Below are positions 1 through 9,566 of a DNA stretch of 64,000 nt, piece after piece. A program made the position numbers and the translations under genes. This DNA is from Niabella ginsenosidivorans (lineage in GTDB: Bacteria; Bacteroidota; Bacteroidia; Chitinophagales; Chitinophagaceae): NCBI RefSeq assembly GCF_001654455.1, contig NZ_CP015772.1, forward strand, positions 868,001-932,000, in the 5' to 3' direction. A model generated the notes under the pieces. It saw only the letters and a list, made by a program, of their open reading frames with translations. It searched no databases and had not been told where the DNA came from. Each line of letters starts with the position of its first letter. The first letter of the stretch is position 1.

Positions 1-495
1 GCCGACCAGTTCACCCCTTCCGGAAGCGCTGTTGCAGCGCAGGCAGGAGCATTAAGCGCAGACCACCTGGAAAGCTCCACTCAAAAAGAAATAGACCGGT
101 TAGCAAAGTCTGGTGTAATTGCAACGGCTTTGCCGGGTGCCTCAATGGGCCTTGGGTGCGCATTTGCACCGGCACGCAAGCTGCTGGATGCGGGCAATGC
201 AGTTACCATTGCTACAGACTGGAATCCCGGTTCTGCACCGATGGGGTGTTTGATGACGCAGGCTTCCGTACTGGCCTGTTATGAACGGTTGACAAATGCT
301 GAAGTGCTGGCGGCTATTACTTTTCGCGCAGCAGCAGGTCTGGGATTAAAAGACAGAGGTATCCTTGCAAGAGGCTACCTAGCGGATTTTGTGATTTATG
401 CAACGGATAGCTATAAAGAAATTACTTACCAACAGGGCCGTTTGCAGCCTTTGGCAGTCTGGAAGAAAGGAGTATCCGTTTATACAGCTAAATAA
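1..495 (+). CDS. hutI: Imidazolonepropionase, C-terminal part (5' end outside window)
   Basis: This enzyme hydrolyses 4-imidazolone-5-propanoate to N-formimidoyl-L-glutamate, the third step of histidine degradation, in the cytosol. The open frame runs in from base 1 with no start, so the N-terminal half of the amidohydrolase barrel lies upstream; 164 residues remain. Visible family signatures are ADQFTPSG near the edge, LSADHLE, the ATALPGASMGLG stretch and TIATDWNPGSAPMG, where the Asp is the metal-proximal residue expected of the amidohydrolase superfamily. The gene ends 6 bases before hutU, so the two are clearly co-transcribed. The identification is firm; the only limit is truncation by the window. 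Confidence 0.95.
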   Translation, partial: ADQFTPSGSAVAAQAGALSADHLESSTQKEIDRLAKSGVIATALPGASMGLGCAFAPARKLLDAGNAVTIATDWNPGSAPMGCLMTQASVLACYERLTNAEVLAAITFRAAAGLGLKDRGILARGYLADFVIYATDSYKEITYQQGRLQPLAVWKKGVSVYTAK

Positions 496-501
496 TTTGC
501 A

Positions 502-2502
502 ATGACATTTCAGGAAGAAATAGTACAGGGCATTCCTGGTGAAATGCCCCCCAAAAAAAGGCCGGATCCTGAGCTGAGCCACGCTCCCAAAAGAAAAGCG
601 ATACTGAACCGGCAGGAACAACAACTGGCTGTTCGCAATGCCCTGCGTTATTTTCCCCGGGAATGGCACGGAGAGCTGGCAAAAGAATTTTTTGAAGAAT
701 TGCAGGAGTATGGGCGTATATACATGTATCGTTTTATGCCGGAGCATCCGGTATATGCCCGGCCGATAAATGAATATCCTGCAAGAATAACGCAGGCTGC
801 AGCCATCATGTTAATGATCCAGAACAACCTGGATCCGGCTATAGCGCAGCATCCGCAGGAGCTGATCACCTATGGCGGTAATGGCGCCGTGTTTCAGAAC
901 TGGGCGCAATACCGGTTAACCATGCAATACCTGGCGTTGATAACGGAAACTCAGACGCTGCATATGTACAGTGGTCATCCCATGGGTTTGTTTCCATCTT
1001 CCGCTGCAGCCCCACGCGTAGTGATCACCAATGGAATGATGATCCCCAATTACTCAAAACCGGATGATTGGGAACGGTACAATGCCCTGGGTGTAACGCA
1101 ATACGGGCAAATGACCGCAGGGTCCTATATGTATATTGGTCCACAGGGAATTGTACATGGAACAACGATCACCGTAATGAATGCCTTCCGGAAAAAGCTG
1201 GAAAAGGGTGCCACACCGCAAGGCAGGATATTCCTTACATCCGGCTTGGGCGGCATGAGTGGTGCACAGCCAAAGGCAGGCAGTATTGCCGGGTGCATTA
1301 CTGTTTGCGCAGAAGTAAACCCTGCCGCTGCGCATAAACGGCACCAACAGGGTTGGGTGGATGAATTGTTTGAAGACATCAGTGCAATAGTAGCCCGGAC
1401 AAAAAAAGCAGTCAGGGAAAAAGAGATCGTTTCACTGGCCTATATAGGCAATGTAGTGCACCTGTGGGAACGTTTTTATGAGGAGGAGCTGTTTGTAACT
1501 GTTGGCAGCGATCAGACCTCACTGCATAATCCCTGGTCGGGCGGCTATTATCCCGCCGGCATCTCATTTGATGAAGCCAATCAGCTCATTGCAAATGACC
1601 CGGAACAGTTCCGGCAAAAAGTGCAGGTATCCCTGGTGCGGCAGGTAGATGCAATTAACAAACATGTGGCAAGAGGAACCTATTTTTTTGATTATGGCAA
1701 TGCCTTCCTGTTAGAAGCAGGCCGGGCAGGCGCTGATGTTTTTGCAGATAATCAAACGAATTTTAAATATCCTTCCTATGTACAGGATATTTTGGGACCT
1801 ATGTGTTTTGACTACGGGTTCGGACCATTCCGATGGGTATGCACTTCCGGAAAGGAGGAAGACCTGGCACTAACGGATCAGCTGGCATTGGAGGTGCTGC
1901 AGGCGATCCGGCAAACAGCGCCTGAGGAAATTCAGCAGCAGTTAGAGGATAATATTCAATGGATTGCTGAGGCTGCAAAAAACAGGCTGGTGGTGGGCTC
2001 ACAGGCGCGCATTCTTTATGCGGATGCGGAAGGGCGTATAAAGATTGCCCGTGCATTTAATGAAGCAGTAAGAGACGGCCGTTTGCAGGCTCCTGTTGTA
2101 TTAGGCCGGGATCATCATGATGTAAGTGGTACTGATTCTCCTTACCGGGAAACCAGCAATATTTACGACGGCAGCAGGTTCACCGCAGATATGGCGGTGC
2201 ATAACGTGATCGGGGATAGCTTCCGGGGAGCTAGCTGGGTATCTGTTCACAATGGTGGCGGTGTTGGCTGGGGCGAAGTGATCAACGGTGGCTTTGGAAT
2301 GGTACTGGATGGTACAGATGCGGCTGAACAAAAACTGGGATCTCTGCTGTTTTATGATGTCAATAACGGCATTGCCCGGCGTGCATGGGCGCGCAATACA
2401 GGGGCCATACAGGCTTTAGACCGGGAGCTGGAACGCAGCCCGCAATTAATAGTTACAAAAGCCAGCCTTGTTGACAATCGTATACTGGAATCTTTATTTT
2501 AA
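502..2502 (+). CDS. hutU: Urocanate hydratase
   Basis: Urocanase converts urocanate to 4-imidazolone-5-propanoate with tightly bound NAD+, the second step of histidine catabolism. The 666-residue product is the long form usual in Bacteroidota. Recognisable blocks include YGGNGAVFQNWAQYRL, LYSGHP-like MYSGHPMGLFPS, TSGLGGMSGAQPKA, the GSDQTSLHNPWSGGYYPAG region and the C-terminal VHNGGGVGWGEVINGGFGMVLDG. The start at 502 follows hutI directly; no better start is seen. It sits between hutI and hutG in one transcription unit. A histidine ammonia-lyase gene is not in the window and may lie upstream. Confidence 0.97.
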   Translation: MTFQEEIVQGIPGEMPPKKRPDPELSHAPKRKAILNRQEQQLAVRNALRYFPREWHGELAKEFFEELQEYGRIYMYRFMPEHPVYARPINEYPARITQAAAIMLMIQNNLDPAIAQHPQELITYGGNGAVFQNWAQYRLTMQYLALITETQTLHMYSGHPMGLFPSSAAAPRVVITNGMMIPNYSKPDDWERYNALGVTQYGQMTAGSYMYIGPQGIVHGTTITVMNAFRKKLEKGATPQGRIFLTSGLGGMSGAQPKAGSIAGCITVCAEVNPAAAHKRHQQGWVDELFEDISAIVARTKKAVREKEIVSLAYIGNVVHLWERFYEEELFVTVGSDQTSLHNPWSGGYYPAGISFDEANQLIANDPEQFRQKVQVSLVRQVDAINKHVARGTYFFDYGNAFLLEAGRAGADVFADNQTNFKYPSYVQDILGPMCFDYGFGPFRWVCTSGKEEDLALTDQLALEVLQAIRQTAPEEIQQQLEDNIQWIAEAAKNRLVVGSQARILYADAEGRIKIARAFNEAVRDGRLQAPVVLGRDHHDVSGTDSPYRETSNIYDGSRFTADMAVHNVIGDSFRGASWVSVHNGGGVGWGEVINGGFGMVLDGTDAAEQKLGSLLFYDVNNGIARRAWARNTGAIQALDRELERSPQLIVTKASLVDNRILESLF

Positions 2503-2545
2503 ACCGGTCGTATAAAAAACAAATGTTTAAACCTATTGTAAGCAT

Positions 2546-3529
2546 ATGGCATTAACAGCATCAAAAGCATACCAGGCAGCATCCGCTGAAAACTGGGTTG
2601 GAAGAAAGGACGGGAAGGAAGCGGCGTATGAGCGCTGGGGACAGGTAGTGAAAATCTTAGATCTGAAAGAGGCGCTACCTGAATTAAAAAGATCGTTTGT
2701 AATGATTGGCTACTGTTGTGATGAAGGCGTGCGCCGTAACCAGGGCAGGGTGGGCGCGGCCAAGGGGCCTGATCATTTGAGGGTCATATTGAAAAATCTG
2801 CCGGTGCACCATCCTGCTGCTATAAAGATTTATGACGCAGGGAATATTTATTGCCAGGAAGGAGATCTTGAAGAAACACAAACGCTCCTTGCACATGCTG
2901 TCAGCCGTATTATTGCTGCGGGCGGCTTCCCGCTGGTGCTGGGTGGCGGGCATGATCTTGCCTATGGGCACTTTACAGGTATTCAAAACAGTATTGGTAA
3001 CCAGAAAAAAATTGGCATCATTAATTTCGATGCGCATTTTGATCTGCGTGCTCCGGATGCAGGTAGTGGCAATTCCGGTACGGGCTTTTACCAGGTTGCC
3101 ATGGAACTGAAGGCACAGGGCAGGCCTTTTTATTATTTGCCGGTTGGTATTCAGCGCATCAGCAATACTAAAAAGCTTTTTGAGGTTGCTAAAGAATTCA
3201 ATGTAAGCTATATTGATACATCACTGCTAAATGCGGGCAACCTGCCGCACCTGTTGCCGCAGTTGCAGCAGTTTTTGGATAGGGTTGATGTTGTTTACCT
3301 GACGGTGGATCTGGATGTGTTTTCAGCCGCACAGGCGCCGGGTGTCAGTGCTACTGCTTTTAACGGAATAGAGCCGGGGCATTGCTTTTTTACGCTGTTG
3401 CGACTGATCTGTCAATCGGGAAAACTGCGCTCACTGGATATTGCTGAATTAAATCCTGATTATGATATTGACAGCAGAACCGCTAAACTGGCGGCAGATA
3501 TCCTGTTTAATGTATTGCTGGAATTATAA
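2546..3529 (+). CDS. hutG: Formimidoylglutamase (arginase/agmatinase family)
   Basis: The 327-residue protein belongs to the ureohydrolase (arginase/agmatinase) superfamily. Its position behind hutI-hutU points to formimidoylglutamase, which splits N-formimidoyl-L-glutamate into glutamate and formamide. The binuclear Mn ligands are visible: the His of LGGGHDLAYGH (about residue 136), the Asp-His-Asp set in NFDAHFDLR (about 160), and the Asp pair in LTVDLDVFSAAQAPG (about 254). The family-typical GPDHLRVILKNLP region precedes them. The gap to hutU is 43 bases. It is convergent with the PNGase-like gene, 31 bases away, and no clear terminator was seen between them. Arginase or agmatinase activity is unlikely given the context. 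Confidence 0.9.
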   Translation: MALTASKAYQAASAENWVGRKDGKEAAYERWGQVVKILDLKEALPELKRSFVMIGYCCDEGVRRNQGRVGAAKGPDHLRVILKNLPVHHPAAIKIYDAGNIYCQEGDLEETQTLLAHAVSRIIAAGGFPLVLGGGHDLAYGHFTGIQNSIGNQKKIGIINFDAHFDLRAPDAGSGNSGTGFYQVAMELKAQGRPFYYLPVGIQRISNTKKLFEVAKEFNVSYIDTSLLNAGNLPHLLPQLQQFLDRVDVVYLTVDLDVFSAAQAPGVSATAFNGIEPGHCFFTLLRLICQSGKLRSLDIAELNPDYDIDSRTAKLAADILFNVLLEL

Positions 3530-3560
3530 AGCCTGTTTGCCGTTTAAATTGCTAAAAGCA

Positions 3561-5264
3561 CTAATCGCCAATTAATGCGCCCGAAACATTCCAGTAGCTG
3601 AAGCTGGAACCTTCCGGCGCTCCCTGCGGAATTTTTACCTGTATGTGGTGATCGCCCTGCTCAAGGTCTCCCAGTTCTATAAAGAACGGATTGGTTACCG
3701 TACCGGGGCACCAGTTGGAACGGCTGAGATCAGAAGAAGAGAGCCCATTGCTGAAATTGCCTGAAGCTGGATTGTACAAACGGTAAGTACCGCAATCTTC
3801 CCGCCAGGGAACCAGGCTGAAAACGGTTTTGTTATCCAGGAGAATCGTATTGAGCCTGGGCACAAATTCATCGCCGCCATCCCAGCCGCCATGCCCCGTA
3901 GTAATATAACGCAGCCTTGCGTTCTTTAATGGCTGTTTCAACGTGAAGCTGACGGTAATTCCGTTTTCGTTGTTGAATAGAGTGGCATATTCCTGTCCTG
4001 CCATTTCCATAATGTTCAAGGTATTGAATAAGGGAATAATATGTTGCTGCTGTTTTCCCGCATCTCCTTTATGGATCGTTATATTGGCAGAAACCCTGTG
4101 CCCGCCTTTATCGTAATTGCCAATGAAAATGCCAATGTATACTTCCCTCTTATTGAACAATGCAGCATAATCGCTGATGTCCTGCCGGTACGGAACGGCT
4201 TCCTGCCATTGTTTTCCTTTAAGGGTAATATGGTTAAACTGCCTGACGCCGAAAGGAGTGAAGAAGCGCAGCAGCTCAACCGGCGGATCATAGTCTGCAG
4301 TTGCAATGACCCCCTGGTAACGCTTGCCATTGCCGTTTGTATAAACAGGAAGGGCGTTGATGCCCTTTTTTAATCCATCGAGGAAAGACTCCTTTTTAGT
4401 AACCGGTATCAGGAACACACTGCCGGTACGGTCATATGCATCGCCATTGGATTGTTCCGTCAGATCCAGGAAAACAGTGCTGCTGCTATCTATTGCGGGC
4501 ATTTTAATTTTCTTTACCACTACGGTTCCCTTTGCAAAACGGAATACATCCGGCACTGTCAGGCTGCTGTCCGAAAAATTGACGACCTGGTTGTGAAACA
4601 GCGGGATAGTTGTAAACCTGCTTTTCCATATTTCATCGCGATAGCTCAACAGGTCTGTTTGCTGCGCCGGCGCTGTTAAAAATGACGGTAGCTGCAATTG
4701 CTGTTGTTCAATTTTTTCTGCTGCGATGGTGCTGTTGCCGTTGCGGATCATTTCTAAAACAAGGCCCAGGTTTTGCCCCAGGATGGTAGGAGCTCCTTTT
4801 ACAGGAAGCTGATCTGTATACCAGAGTTCAATGGTGTTAGAGTTGACAACGGTTTTTGCTTTTTTACAGGTGTATCCCAGGATGTTCCTGGTTTCGTTGC
4901 TCAATTCAAATGTTTGCTTTCTCAAAGCCGTGTCGGTTGAGGAAATGATCTCCTGATCATTTAAAAATGCAAATAAATATTGCACATTCTTACCCCGGTC
5001 AATAAGAGAAACTTCAAAAGGATAAGCGCCTCTTCTTGTAAAATCCTTTTCTGTGGTGACCAGCGTTTGCTCTTTTCCGGCAAATACCCATATTTTATTT
5101 TGATGTTCCGGGGTTTTGCCATTAAAACCGGAAGTATAGATGATCTTATAAACGGTAGGATCATTAAGGTGGAGCTGTGCCTTGCACGGTATAGCTGCCA
5201 GTAAGAGCAACAGTAATAAAAGTTTGCAGGGTATTGGATGCATAGCTTGTTTTGTTGGGTTCAA
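3561..5264 (-). CDS. Secreted PNGase F-like peptide-N-glycosidase with N-terminal extra domain
   Basis: The C-terminal half matches the two-domain PNGase F fold: the segment with NGDAYDRTGSVF corresponds to the nucleophile region (Asp after the aromatic residue), and the last 110 residues carry a GHGGWDGGDEF block, the diagnostic SRSNWCPGTVTNP motif and a final KIPQGAPEGSSFSYWNVSG strand. Such enzymes remove N-glycans by cleaving the Asn-GlcNAc amide bond. A signal peptide precedes an additional domain of about 220 residues resembling GLPGLI-type proteins (NILGYTCKKAKT signature), an arrangement like the bowl-like N-terminal domain of PNGase F-II. A start at the internal Met 8 (base 5243) is equally possible and fits the signal peptide better. 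It is predicted to be exported to the periplasm or cell surface. Confidence 0.85.
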   Translation of the reverse strand: MNPTKQAMHPIPCKLLLLLLLLAAIPCKAQLHLNDPTVYKIIYTSGFNGKTPEHQNKIWVFAGKEQTLVTTEKDFTRRGAYPFEVSLIDRGKNVQYLFAFLNDQEIISSTDTALRKQTFELSNETRNILGYTCKKAKTVVNSNTIELWYTDQLPVKGAPTILGQNLGLVLEMIRNGNSTIAAEKIEQQQLQLPSFLTAPAQQTDLLSYRDEIWKSRFTTIPLFHNQVVNFSDSSLTVPDVFRFAKGTVVVKKIKMPAIDSSSTVFLDLTEQSNGDAYDRTGSVFLIPVTKKESFLDGLKKGINALPVYTNGNGKRYQGVIATADYDPPVELLRFFTPFGVRQFNHITLKGKQWQEAVPYRQDISDYAALFNKREVYIGIFIGNYDKGGHRVSANITIHKGDAGKQQQHIIPLFNTLNIMEMAGQEYATLFNNENGITVSFTLKQPLKNARLRYITTGHGGWDGGDEFVPRLNTILLDNKTVFSLVPWREDCGTYRLYNPASGNFSNGLSSSDLSRSNWCPGTVTNPFFIELGDLEQGDHHIQVKIPQGAPEGSSFSYWNVSGALIGD

Positions 5265-5415
5265 AGATAGGGTGAATCATTTTTGATACGGGGGCATGAA
5301 TAGATTTAATTTAAGCATCCATGAAATCACAGGGATAAAAAATTGCAGATCGGTGTATCGGCCCTGCTTGAAAACGTTTTTTAAAAGAAATTGCCGGATT
5401 ATTGTATTTTACAGC

Positions 5416-6981
5416 ATGCTTCATCAGTTTCCCTTATACCTGGGTATTGTTATTTTTATAGTGTTGCTGGTTATGCTGGCAAACCGCGTTAAAATAGCGT
5501 ATCCCATCATACTGGTTGTAGGTGGCTTACTGCTGAGCTTTATACCGGCAATGCCGGTGATCAGCATTGATCCGGATCTGATCTTTATTATTTTTCTGCC
5601 TCCTTTATTATATGAGGCTGCCTGGAACACTTCCTGGAAGGAGCTTTGGCGCTGGCGGCGCGTTATTTTCAGCTTTGCCTTCCTCATAGTGTTGGTCACT
5701 TCTATGGTGGTGGCCTGGGTTGCCAGTAGTTTTATCCCGGGCTTTTCTCTGGCACTCGGCTTTTTATTGGGCGGCATCGTGTCTCCGCCGGATGCGGTGA
5801 GCGCCTCTGCTATCATGAAATATATAAAAGTACCCAAGCGCATGCAATCTATAGCGGAGGGAGAAAGCCTGATGAATGATGCATCCAGCCTTATTGTTTT
5901 TCGTTTTGCGCTGATTGCTGTAGAAACCGGGCATTTTGTTTTTTATAAAGCAGCGGGTAGCTTCTTCCTGGTGATCCTGGGTGGTGTTGCTGTAGGACTG
6001 CTCGTTGCCTGTATTTTTTACTGGTTATTTAAGAAATTGCCAACGGATGCAAATATGGATCTTGTGTTTACCCTGGTAGCTCCATATATCATGTATGTTA
6101 CTGCTGAGTCCATGCATGTGTCCGGGGTGCTGGCCGTGGTTTGCGGCGGTCTTTTTCTTGCAGCAAGGCAACAGGTAATGAGCAGCACTTCCCGGCTGCG
6201 CAGTTCTAATGTATGGTCGGCACTGGCCTTTGTGCTCAATGGCCTGGTATTTATGCTGATCGGGTTAGAGCTGCCGGTTATTGTAAATAATCTGGATGGT
6301 GTTTCTTTGGCGGATGCTGTGGGGTATGGATTACTGATCACGGGCGTATTGATTATTGGGCGTATATTATCTACTATTGGCGCCTCTGTATTTACTACTT
6401 TTGCAAGCCGGTTTATTACAGTTGCGGATGCACGCCCGGGATTTAAAGGTCCGTTACTGTTAGGATGGACAGGGATGCGCGGAGTGGTATCCTTAGCTGC
6501 TGCGCTTTCCATTCCTACTGTTATTAAAGAAACAGGGGCGCCGTTTCCTCAACGCAGCCTTATTTTGTTTATTACGTTCATTGTAATACTGGTAACGCTT
6601 TTATTACAGGGGCTGACATTACCCTGGCTGGTGAAATTATTAAAGCTTAAGGAACGGGATCACCCGGATGAGGAAAAAGAAAACAAAGAGATCTATCATC
6701 GTTTAGCCCGGGAAAGCAAGAAGTATTTGCAGGATCACTATGCTATTGAAATAAAGTCGCATCCAGCACTGAGCCAGCTGATCACCCGTTGGGAGAATAC
6801 GGAGTGGTTCCTGGAAAATGAAATCCAGCATTCCGGCTATAAGAAGATCTACCTGGATTTGATCCGTCAGCAACGGGTGTGGCTGCATGAATGGAATGCG
6901 GATATTGCTGTTGAGGAAACGCTTATCCGCCAGCACCTGCTAAGGCTGGATCTGGAGGAGGAAAAATTACGACTGAGCTAA
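5416..6981 (+). CDS. Na+/H+ antiporter, CPA1 (NhaP-type) family
   Basis: This is a polytopic inner-membrane protein with about 12 predicted membrane segments followed by a soluble tail of about 110 charged residues. The transport core shows the CPA1 signatures GGIVSPPDAVSASAIMK, where the Asp of the ND/PD pair binds cation, and EGESLMNDASSLIVFR. GWTGMRGVVSLAAALSIP marks the conserved late helix. The role is Na+ (or K+) extrusion in exchange for protons. The frame is open from 5296, but the first 40 residues of that longer version look non-membrane and unlike the family, so the Met at 5416, which leads straight into helix 1, was chosen. Confidence 0.9.
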   Translation: MLHQFPLYLGIVIFIVLLVMLANRVKIAYPIILVVGGLLLSFIPAMPVISIDPDLIFIIFLPPLLYEAAWNTSWKELWRWRRVIFSFAFLIVLVTSMVVAWVASSFIPGFSLALGFLLGGIVSPPDAVSASAIMKYIKVPKRMQSIAEGESLMNDASSLIVFRFALIAVETGHFVFYKAAGSFFLVILGGVAVGLLVACIFYWLFKKLPTDANMDLVFTLVAPYIMYVTAESMHVSGVLAVVCGGLFLAARQQVMSSTSRLRSSNVWSALAFVLNGLVFMLIGLELPVIVNNLDGVSLADAVGYGLLITGVLIIGRILSTIGASVFTTFASRFITVADARPGFKGPLLLGWTGMRGVVSLAAALSIPTVIKETGAPFPQRSLILFITFIVILVTLLLQGLTLPWLVKLLKLKERDHPDEEKENKEIYHRLARESKKYLQDHYAIEIKSHPALSQLITRWENTEWFLENEIQHSGYKKIYLDLIRQQRVWLHEWNADIAVEETLIRQHLLRLDLEEEKLRLS

Positions 6982-7011
6982 GGCTGTAAAGTGCCGTCTT
7001 CATCTGACTGG

Positions 7012-8199
7012 TCAGAAGCTCGCTTTGATGACCCTTAACACGTTTCCGCCCAAAATTTTCCGGATCGATTTTTTTGAGTAGCCACGTTTAACAAGCTCAG
7101 CTGTTATAGCAGGGTAGCAGCTTACATCTTCCAACCCTACAGGCACAGAAGTAATACCATCAAAATCAGAGCCGATGCCCACATAATCGTCGCCCACCAG
7201 TTTTACAATATAGTCAATATGATCTACTACATCTGATAGTGTTGGTCGTAATAGTTCAGTCTGTTCCCTGTAATAGGTATGCCATTGTTTCCGGGTTTCC
7301 ATTGAGTCGTGGGTGGCAGCATATACAGAGTCTGTGAACTGCTTCCTGTAATGCATCAGTTCTTCAGACTTTTCAGCATATTTTTTGCTGACAAAGCCCG
7401 AGAAAAAATTAATGCAGATAACGCCGCCGTTTTTGGCTACCGCTCTTATTTGTTCGTCTTTTACATTCCGGAATACGGGACAAATATTGTAAACAGAACT
7501 GTGCGAAACAATGACCGGCTTGGTGCTTGCCGCAATGGCATCATAAAAGGTCTGTTCGCCAACATGGGCAAGGTCTACCAGAACGCCCAGCTCATTTAAT
7601 TTCCGGACTATTTCCCTGCCAAAGGGGGTGAGGCCTTTATGCTTTAAGGTGTCGCCATGCAGGGTTTCATCCATAGCGCTCGTGGCCCAGGGGGTACTGT
7701 TGTTCCAGGTAAGCGTAAGATAACGCATTCCTCTTTTTTGAAGGGCTTCCAGTTTATGGATGTCATTTTCGATCATATGTCCGCCTTCCACACCAATCAG
7801 CGCTACTATTTTTTTCTGGCGGATGCCTTTCAGGATATCCTGGTAGGTTCTTGCCAGTACAATAGTTCCGGGATTTCTTTGGATCAATGCGTCCAGTGAG
7901 TCGATCTGGTCATTGGCATCTGCATACAGACCCAGTTTGCTTCGTGGCTCAGGATCTGTAAACACTGAAAAGAACTGTACATCCAGCCCGCCCTTTTTCC
8001 AACGGGCAAAATCCGTATGTCCCTCAGGAACCGGCTTTGAAATGTCCTTGCCATTCCAGATGGAAGAATAGATCACGTCATTGTGCCCGTCTATAAGAAT
8101 CGCTTTCTGATGGATCTTTTGGACATTTTGTGCAGACAGCAAAAAAGGTATGCTACTGAATAACCCGATTGCCAGTTTTTTGATTCTTGCCAGATTCAT
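7012..8199 (-). CDS. Membrane dipeptidase, peptidase family M19, exported
   Basis: M19 zinc dipeptidases hydrolyse dipeptides with broad specificity. The 395-residue product has a signal peptide ending near the SAQ site at residue 23, then the zinc-binding DGHNDV motif. The catalytic Glu lies in LIGVEGGHMIEND, and further metal ligands lie in VDLAHVGEQTF and VIVSHSSVYNI. The closing GIGSDFDGI block is diagnostic of the renal dipeptidase family. It is probably periplasmic and acts in peptide scavenging. The gene stands alone, convergent with the antiporter gene and divergent from ogt, with 159 bases between the two starts. Confidence 0.93.
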   Translation of the reverse strand: MNLARIKKLAIGLFSSIPFLLSAQNVQKIHQKAILIDGHNDVIYSSIWNGKDISKPVPEGHTDFARWKKGGLDVQFFSVFTDPEPRSKLGLYADANDQIDSLDALIQRNPGTIVLARTYQDILKGIRQKKIVALIGVEGGHMIENDIHKLEALQKRGMRYLTLTWNNSTPWATSAMDETLHGDTLKHKGLTPFGREIVRKLNELGVLVDLAHVGEQTFYDAIAASTKPVIVSHSSVYNICPVFRNVKDEQIRAVAKNGGVICINFFSGFVSKKYAEKSEELMHYRKQFTDSVYAATHDSMETRKQWHTYYREQTELLRPTLSDVVDHIDYIVKLVGDDYVGIGSDFDGITSVPVGLEDVSCYPAITAELVKRGYSKKSIRKILGGNVLRVIKASF

Positions 8200-8358
8200 G
8201 CTTTGAAGATAAAAATTATATACGGGAATGCAGCTGACAAATTGTATGAACGGTTGGCTGTGACAGCGCTGTTATAGGGAAAAATAGTTAATGCTTTACT
8301 CCCAATTGTCTGCTGAAATAGTGTATTTTAGAATGTTGGGAACAACTCATTAAACAAG

Positions 8359-8859
8359 ATGCAGCAGTATTATTTCAAAGAAATACCATCGCCTGTAGGA
8401 ATATTGCGCCTGGTGGCGAATAACAATTTCCTTGTTGCTGTACAGTGGCTGCCTGTAAAGGATTTTGATGAAAACACTATACTGACTGAAGACCAGCAAC
8501 ACCCCTTGCTCCTGAAAACGGAACAGCAGTTAAATGAATATTTTTCCGGTAAGCGGAAAGTATTTTCGATTCCCTTTCAGTTGATGGGTTCCGGGTTTCA
8601 AAAAAAGGTATGGGAATTACTGCCCGATATTCCCTATGGGAAAACGGTGAGCTATGGGGAAATAGCTAAAAGATTAGGAGCTATGCAAATGGTACGCGCC
8701 GTGGGCGGTGCCTTAAATAAAAATCCTGTACCGATCATTGTTCCCTGCCACAGGGTAGTGGGGGCAGATGGAAAGATGGTGGGTTTTGGCGGGGGCGTAC
8801 AAAATAAAATTTATTTGTTGAATCTTGAAAATCCGACCCCACAGCTGGATTTATTTTAA
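8359..8859 (+). CDS. ogt: Methylated-DNA-[protein]-cysteine S-methyltransferase
   Basis: This is a suicide repair protein that moves alkyl groups from O6-alkylguanine to its own cysteine. The 166-residue length matches Ogt/MGMT proteins without a regulatory Ada domain. The acceptor Cys is in PVPIIVPCHRVVG (about residue 130). The helix-turn-helix with SYGEIAKRLG and the arginine finger in MVRAVGGALNKNP are both present. The stop lies 14 bases before the AlkA-type glycosylase start, so the two direct-repair and base-excision genes probably form one operon. The gene name is by family; it could equally be called mgmT. Confidence 0.94.
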   Translation: MQQYYFKEIPSPVGILRLVANNNFLVAVQWLPVKDFDENTILTEDQQHPLLLKTEQQLNEYFSGKRKVFSIPFQLMGSGFQKKVWELLPDIPYGKTVSYGEIAKRLGAMQMVRAVGGALNKNPVPIIVPCHRVVGADGKMVGFGGGVQNKIYLLNLENPTPQLDLF

Positions 8860-8872
8860 TTGTCCTGTTACT

Positions 8873-9517
8873 ATGATTCAAACTTTTTCCGGTCGTAATT
8901 TTAAAAAGATTTGTAACCAGCTGGCAAAGAAAGATGCGCATCTGGCGGCTGTTCTGGAAGATTACGGGCATCCTCCTATGTGGACGCGGGCGAACAGTTT
9001 TGAATCGCTGGTGCATATCATCCTGGAACAGCAGGTGTCGCTGGCATCTGCCCTGGCTGCCCTTAGGAAATTACAGAAGCATACAAAGGGCGTTACTCTG
9101 GAACGTATTTTAAAGCTGACAGACGCGGAAATGCGGGCCTGTTATGTAAGCCGCCAGAAAATGGGCTATATTCGTGGACTGGCACAAGCGATTATAGATG
9201 GTCAGATTAATCTTGAAGTAATGGCCGGGCTCCCAGATGACGAAGTAAGAAAGCGGTTGACCGCGTTAAAGGGCATTGGTAACTGGACCGTAGATGTGTA
9301 CCTGATATTTGTTTTGCAGCGTACAGATGTTTTTCCGGTGGGCGATCTGGCTGCTGTAAATGCCTTTAAAAAATTAAAGTCGCTGCCTAAAACAATCACC
9401 AGGGAAGAGCTGACCACTGCATCAGAAAGCTGGGCCCCTCATCGTACCATTGCAACAATGATTCTGTGGCATTTTTATTTATCGGAGCGCTACCGGCTAC
9501 TTAGAGCGACAGTATAA
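8873..9517 (+). CDS. DNA-3-methyladenine glycosylase, HhH-GPD superfamily (AlkA-like)
   Basis: The protein is about 214 residues and removes alkylated bases to start base-excision repair. The helix-hairpin-helix is seen in LTALKGIGNWTVDVYL, followed by the catalytic Asp in VFPVGDLAAVNAF about 20 residues later, the spacing expected for HhH-GPD enzymes. The early HIILEQQVSLASALAAL helix is also typical of the AlkA group. The frame is open from 8825 but that start would sit inside ogt; the Met at 8873 (MIQTFSGR) gives the family-like N-terminus and a 13-base gap after ogt. It lacks the N-terminal beta domain of E. coli AlkA, as do many short homologues. Confidence 0.9.
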   Translation: MIQTFSGRNFKKICNQLAKKDAHLAAVLEDYGHPPMWTRANSFESLVHIILEQQVSLASALAALRKLQKHTKGVTLERILKLTDAEMRACYVSRQKMGYIRGLAQAIIDGQINLEVMAGLPDDEVRKRLTALKGIGNWTVDVYLIFVLQRTDVFPVGDLAAVNAFKKLKSLPKTITREELTTASESWAPHRTIATMILWHFYLSERYRLLRATV

Positions 9518-9566
9518 GCATTGACAGATCAGGAAGAGTGATTTTTTAAGGATATAACAAAAAAGT

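Noticed and set aside
5296-5415. Longer N-terminus of the antiporter
   Set aside because: The extra 40 residues are basic and not membrane-like, and the family begins at the Met at 5416.
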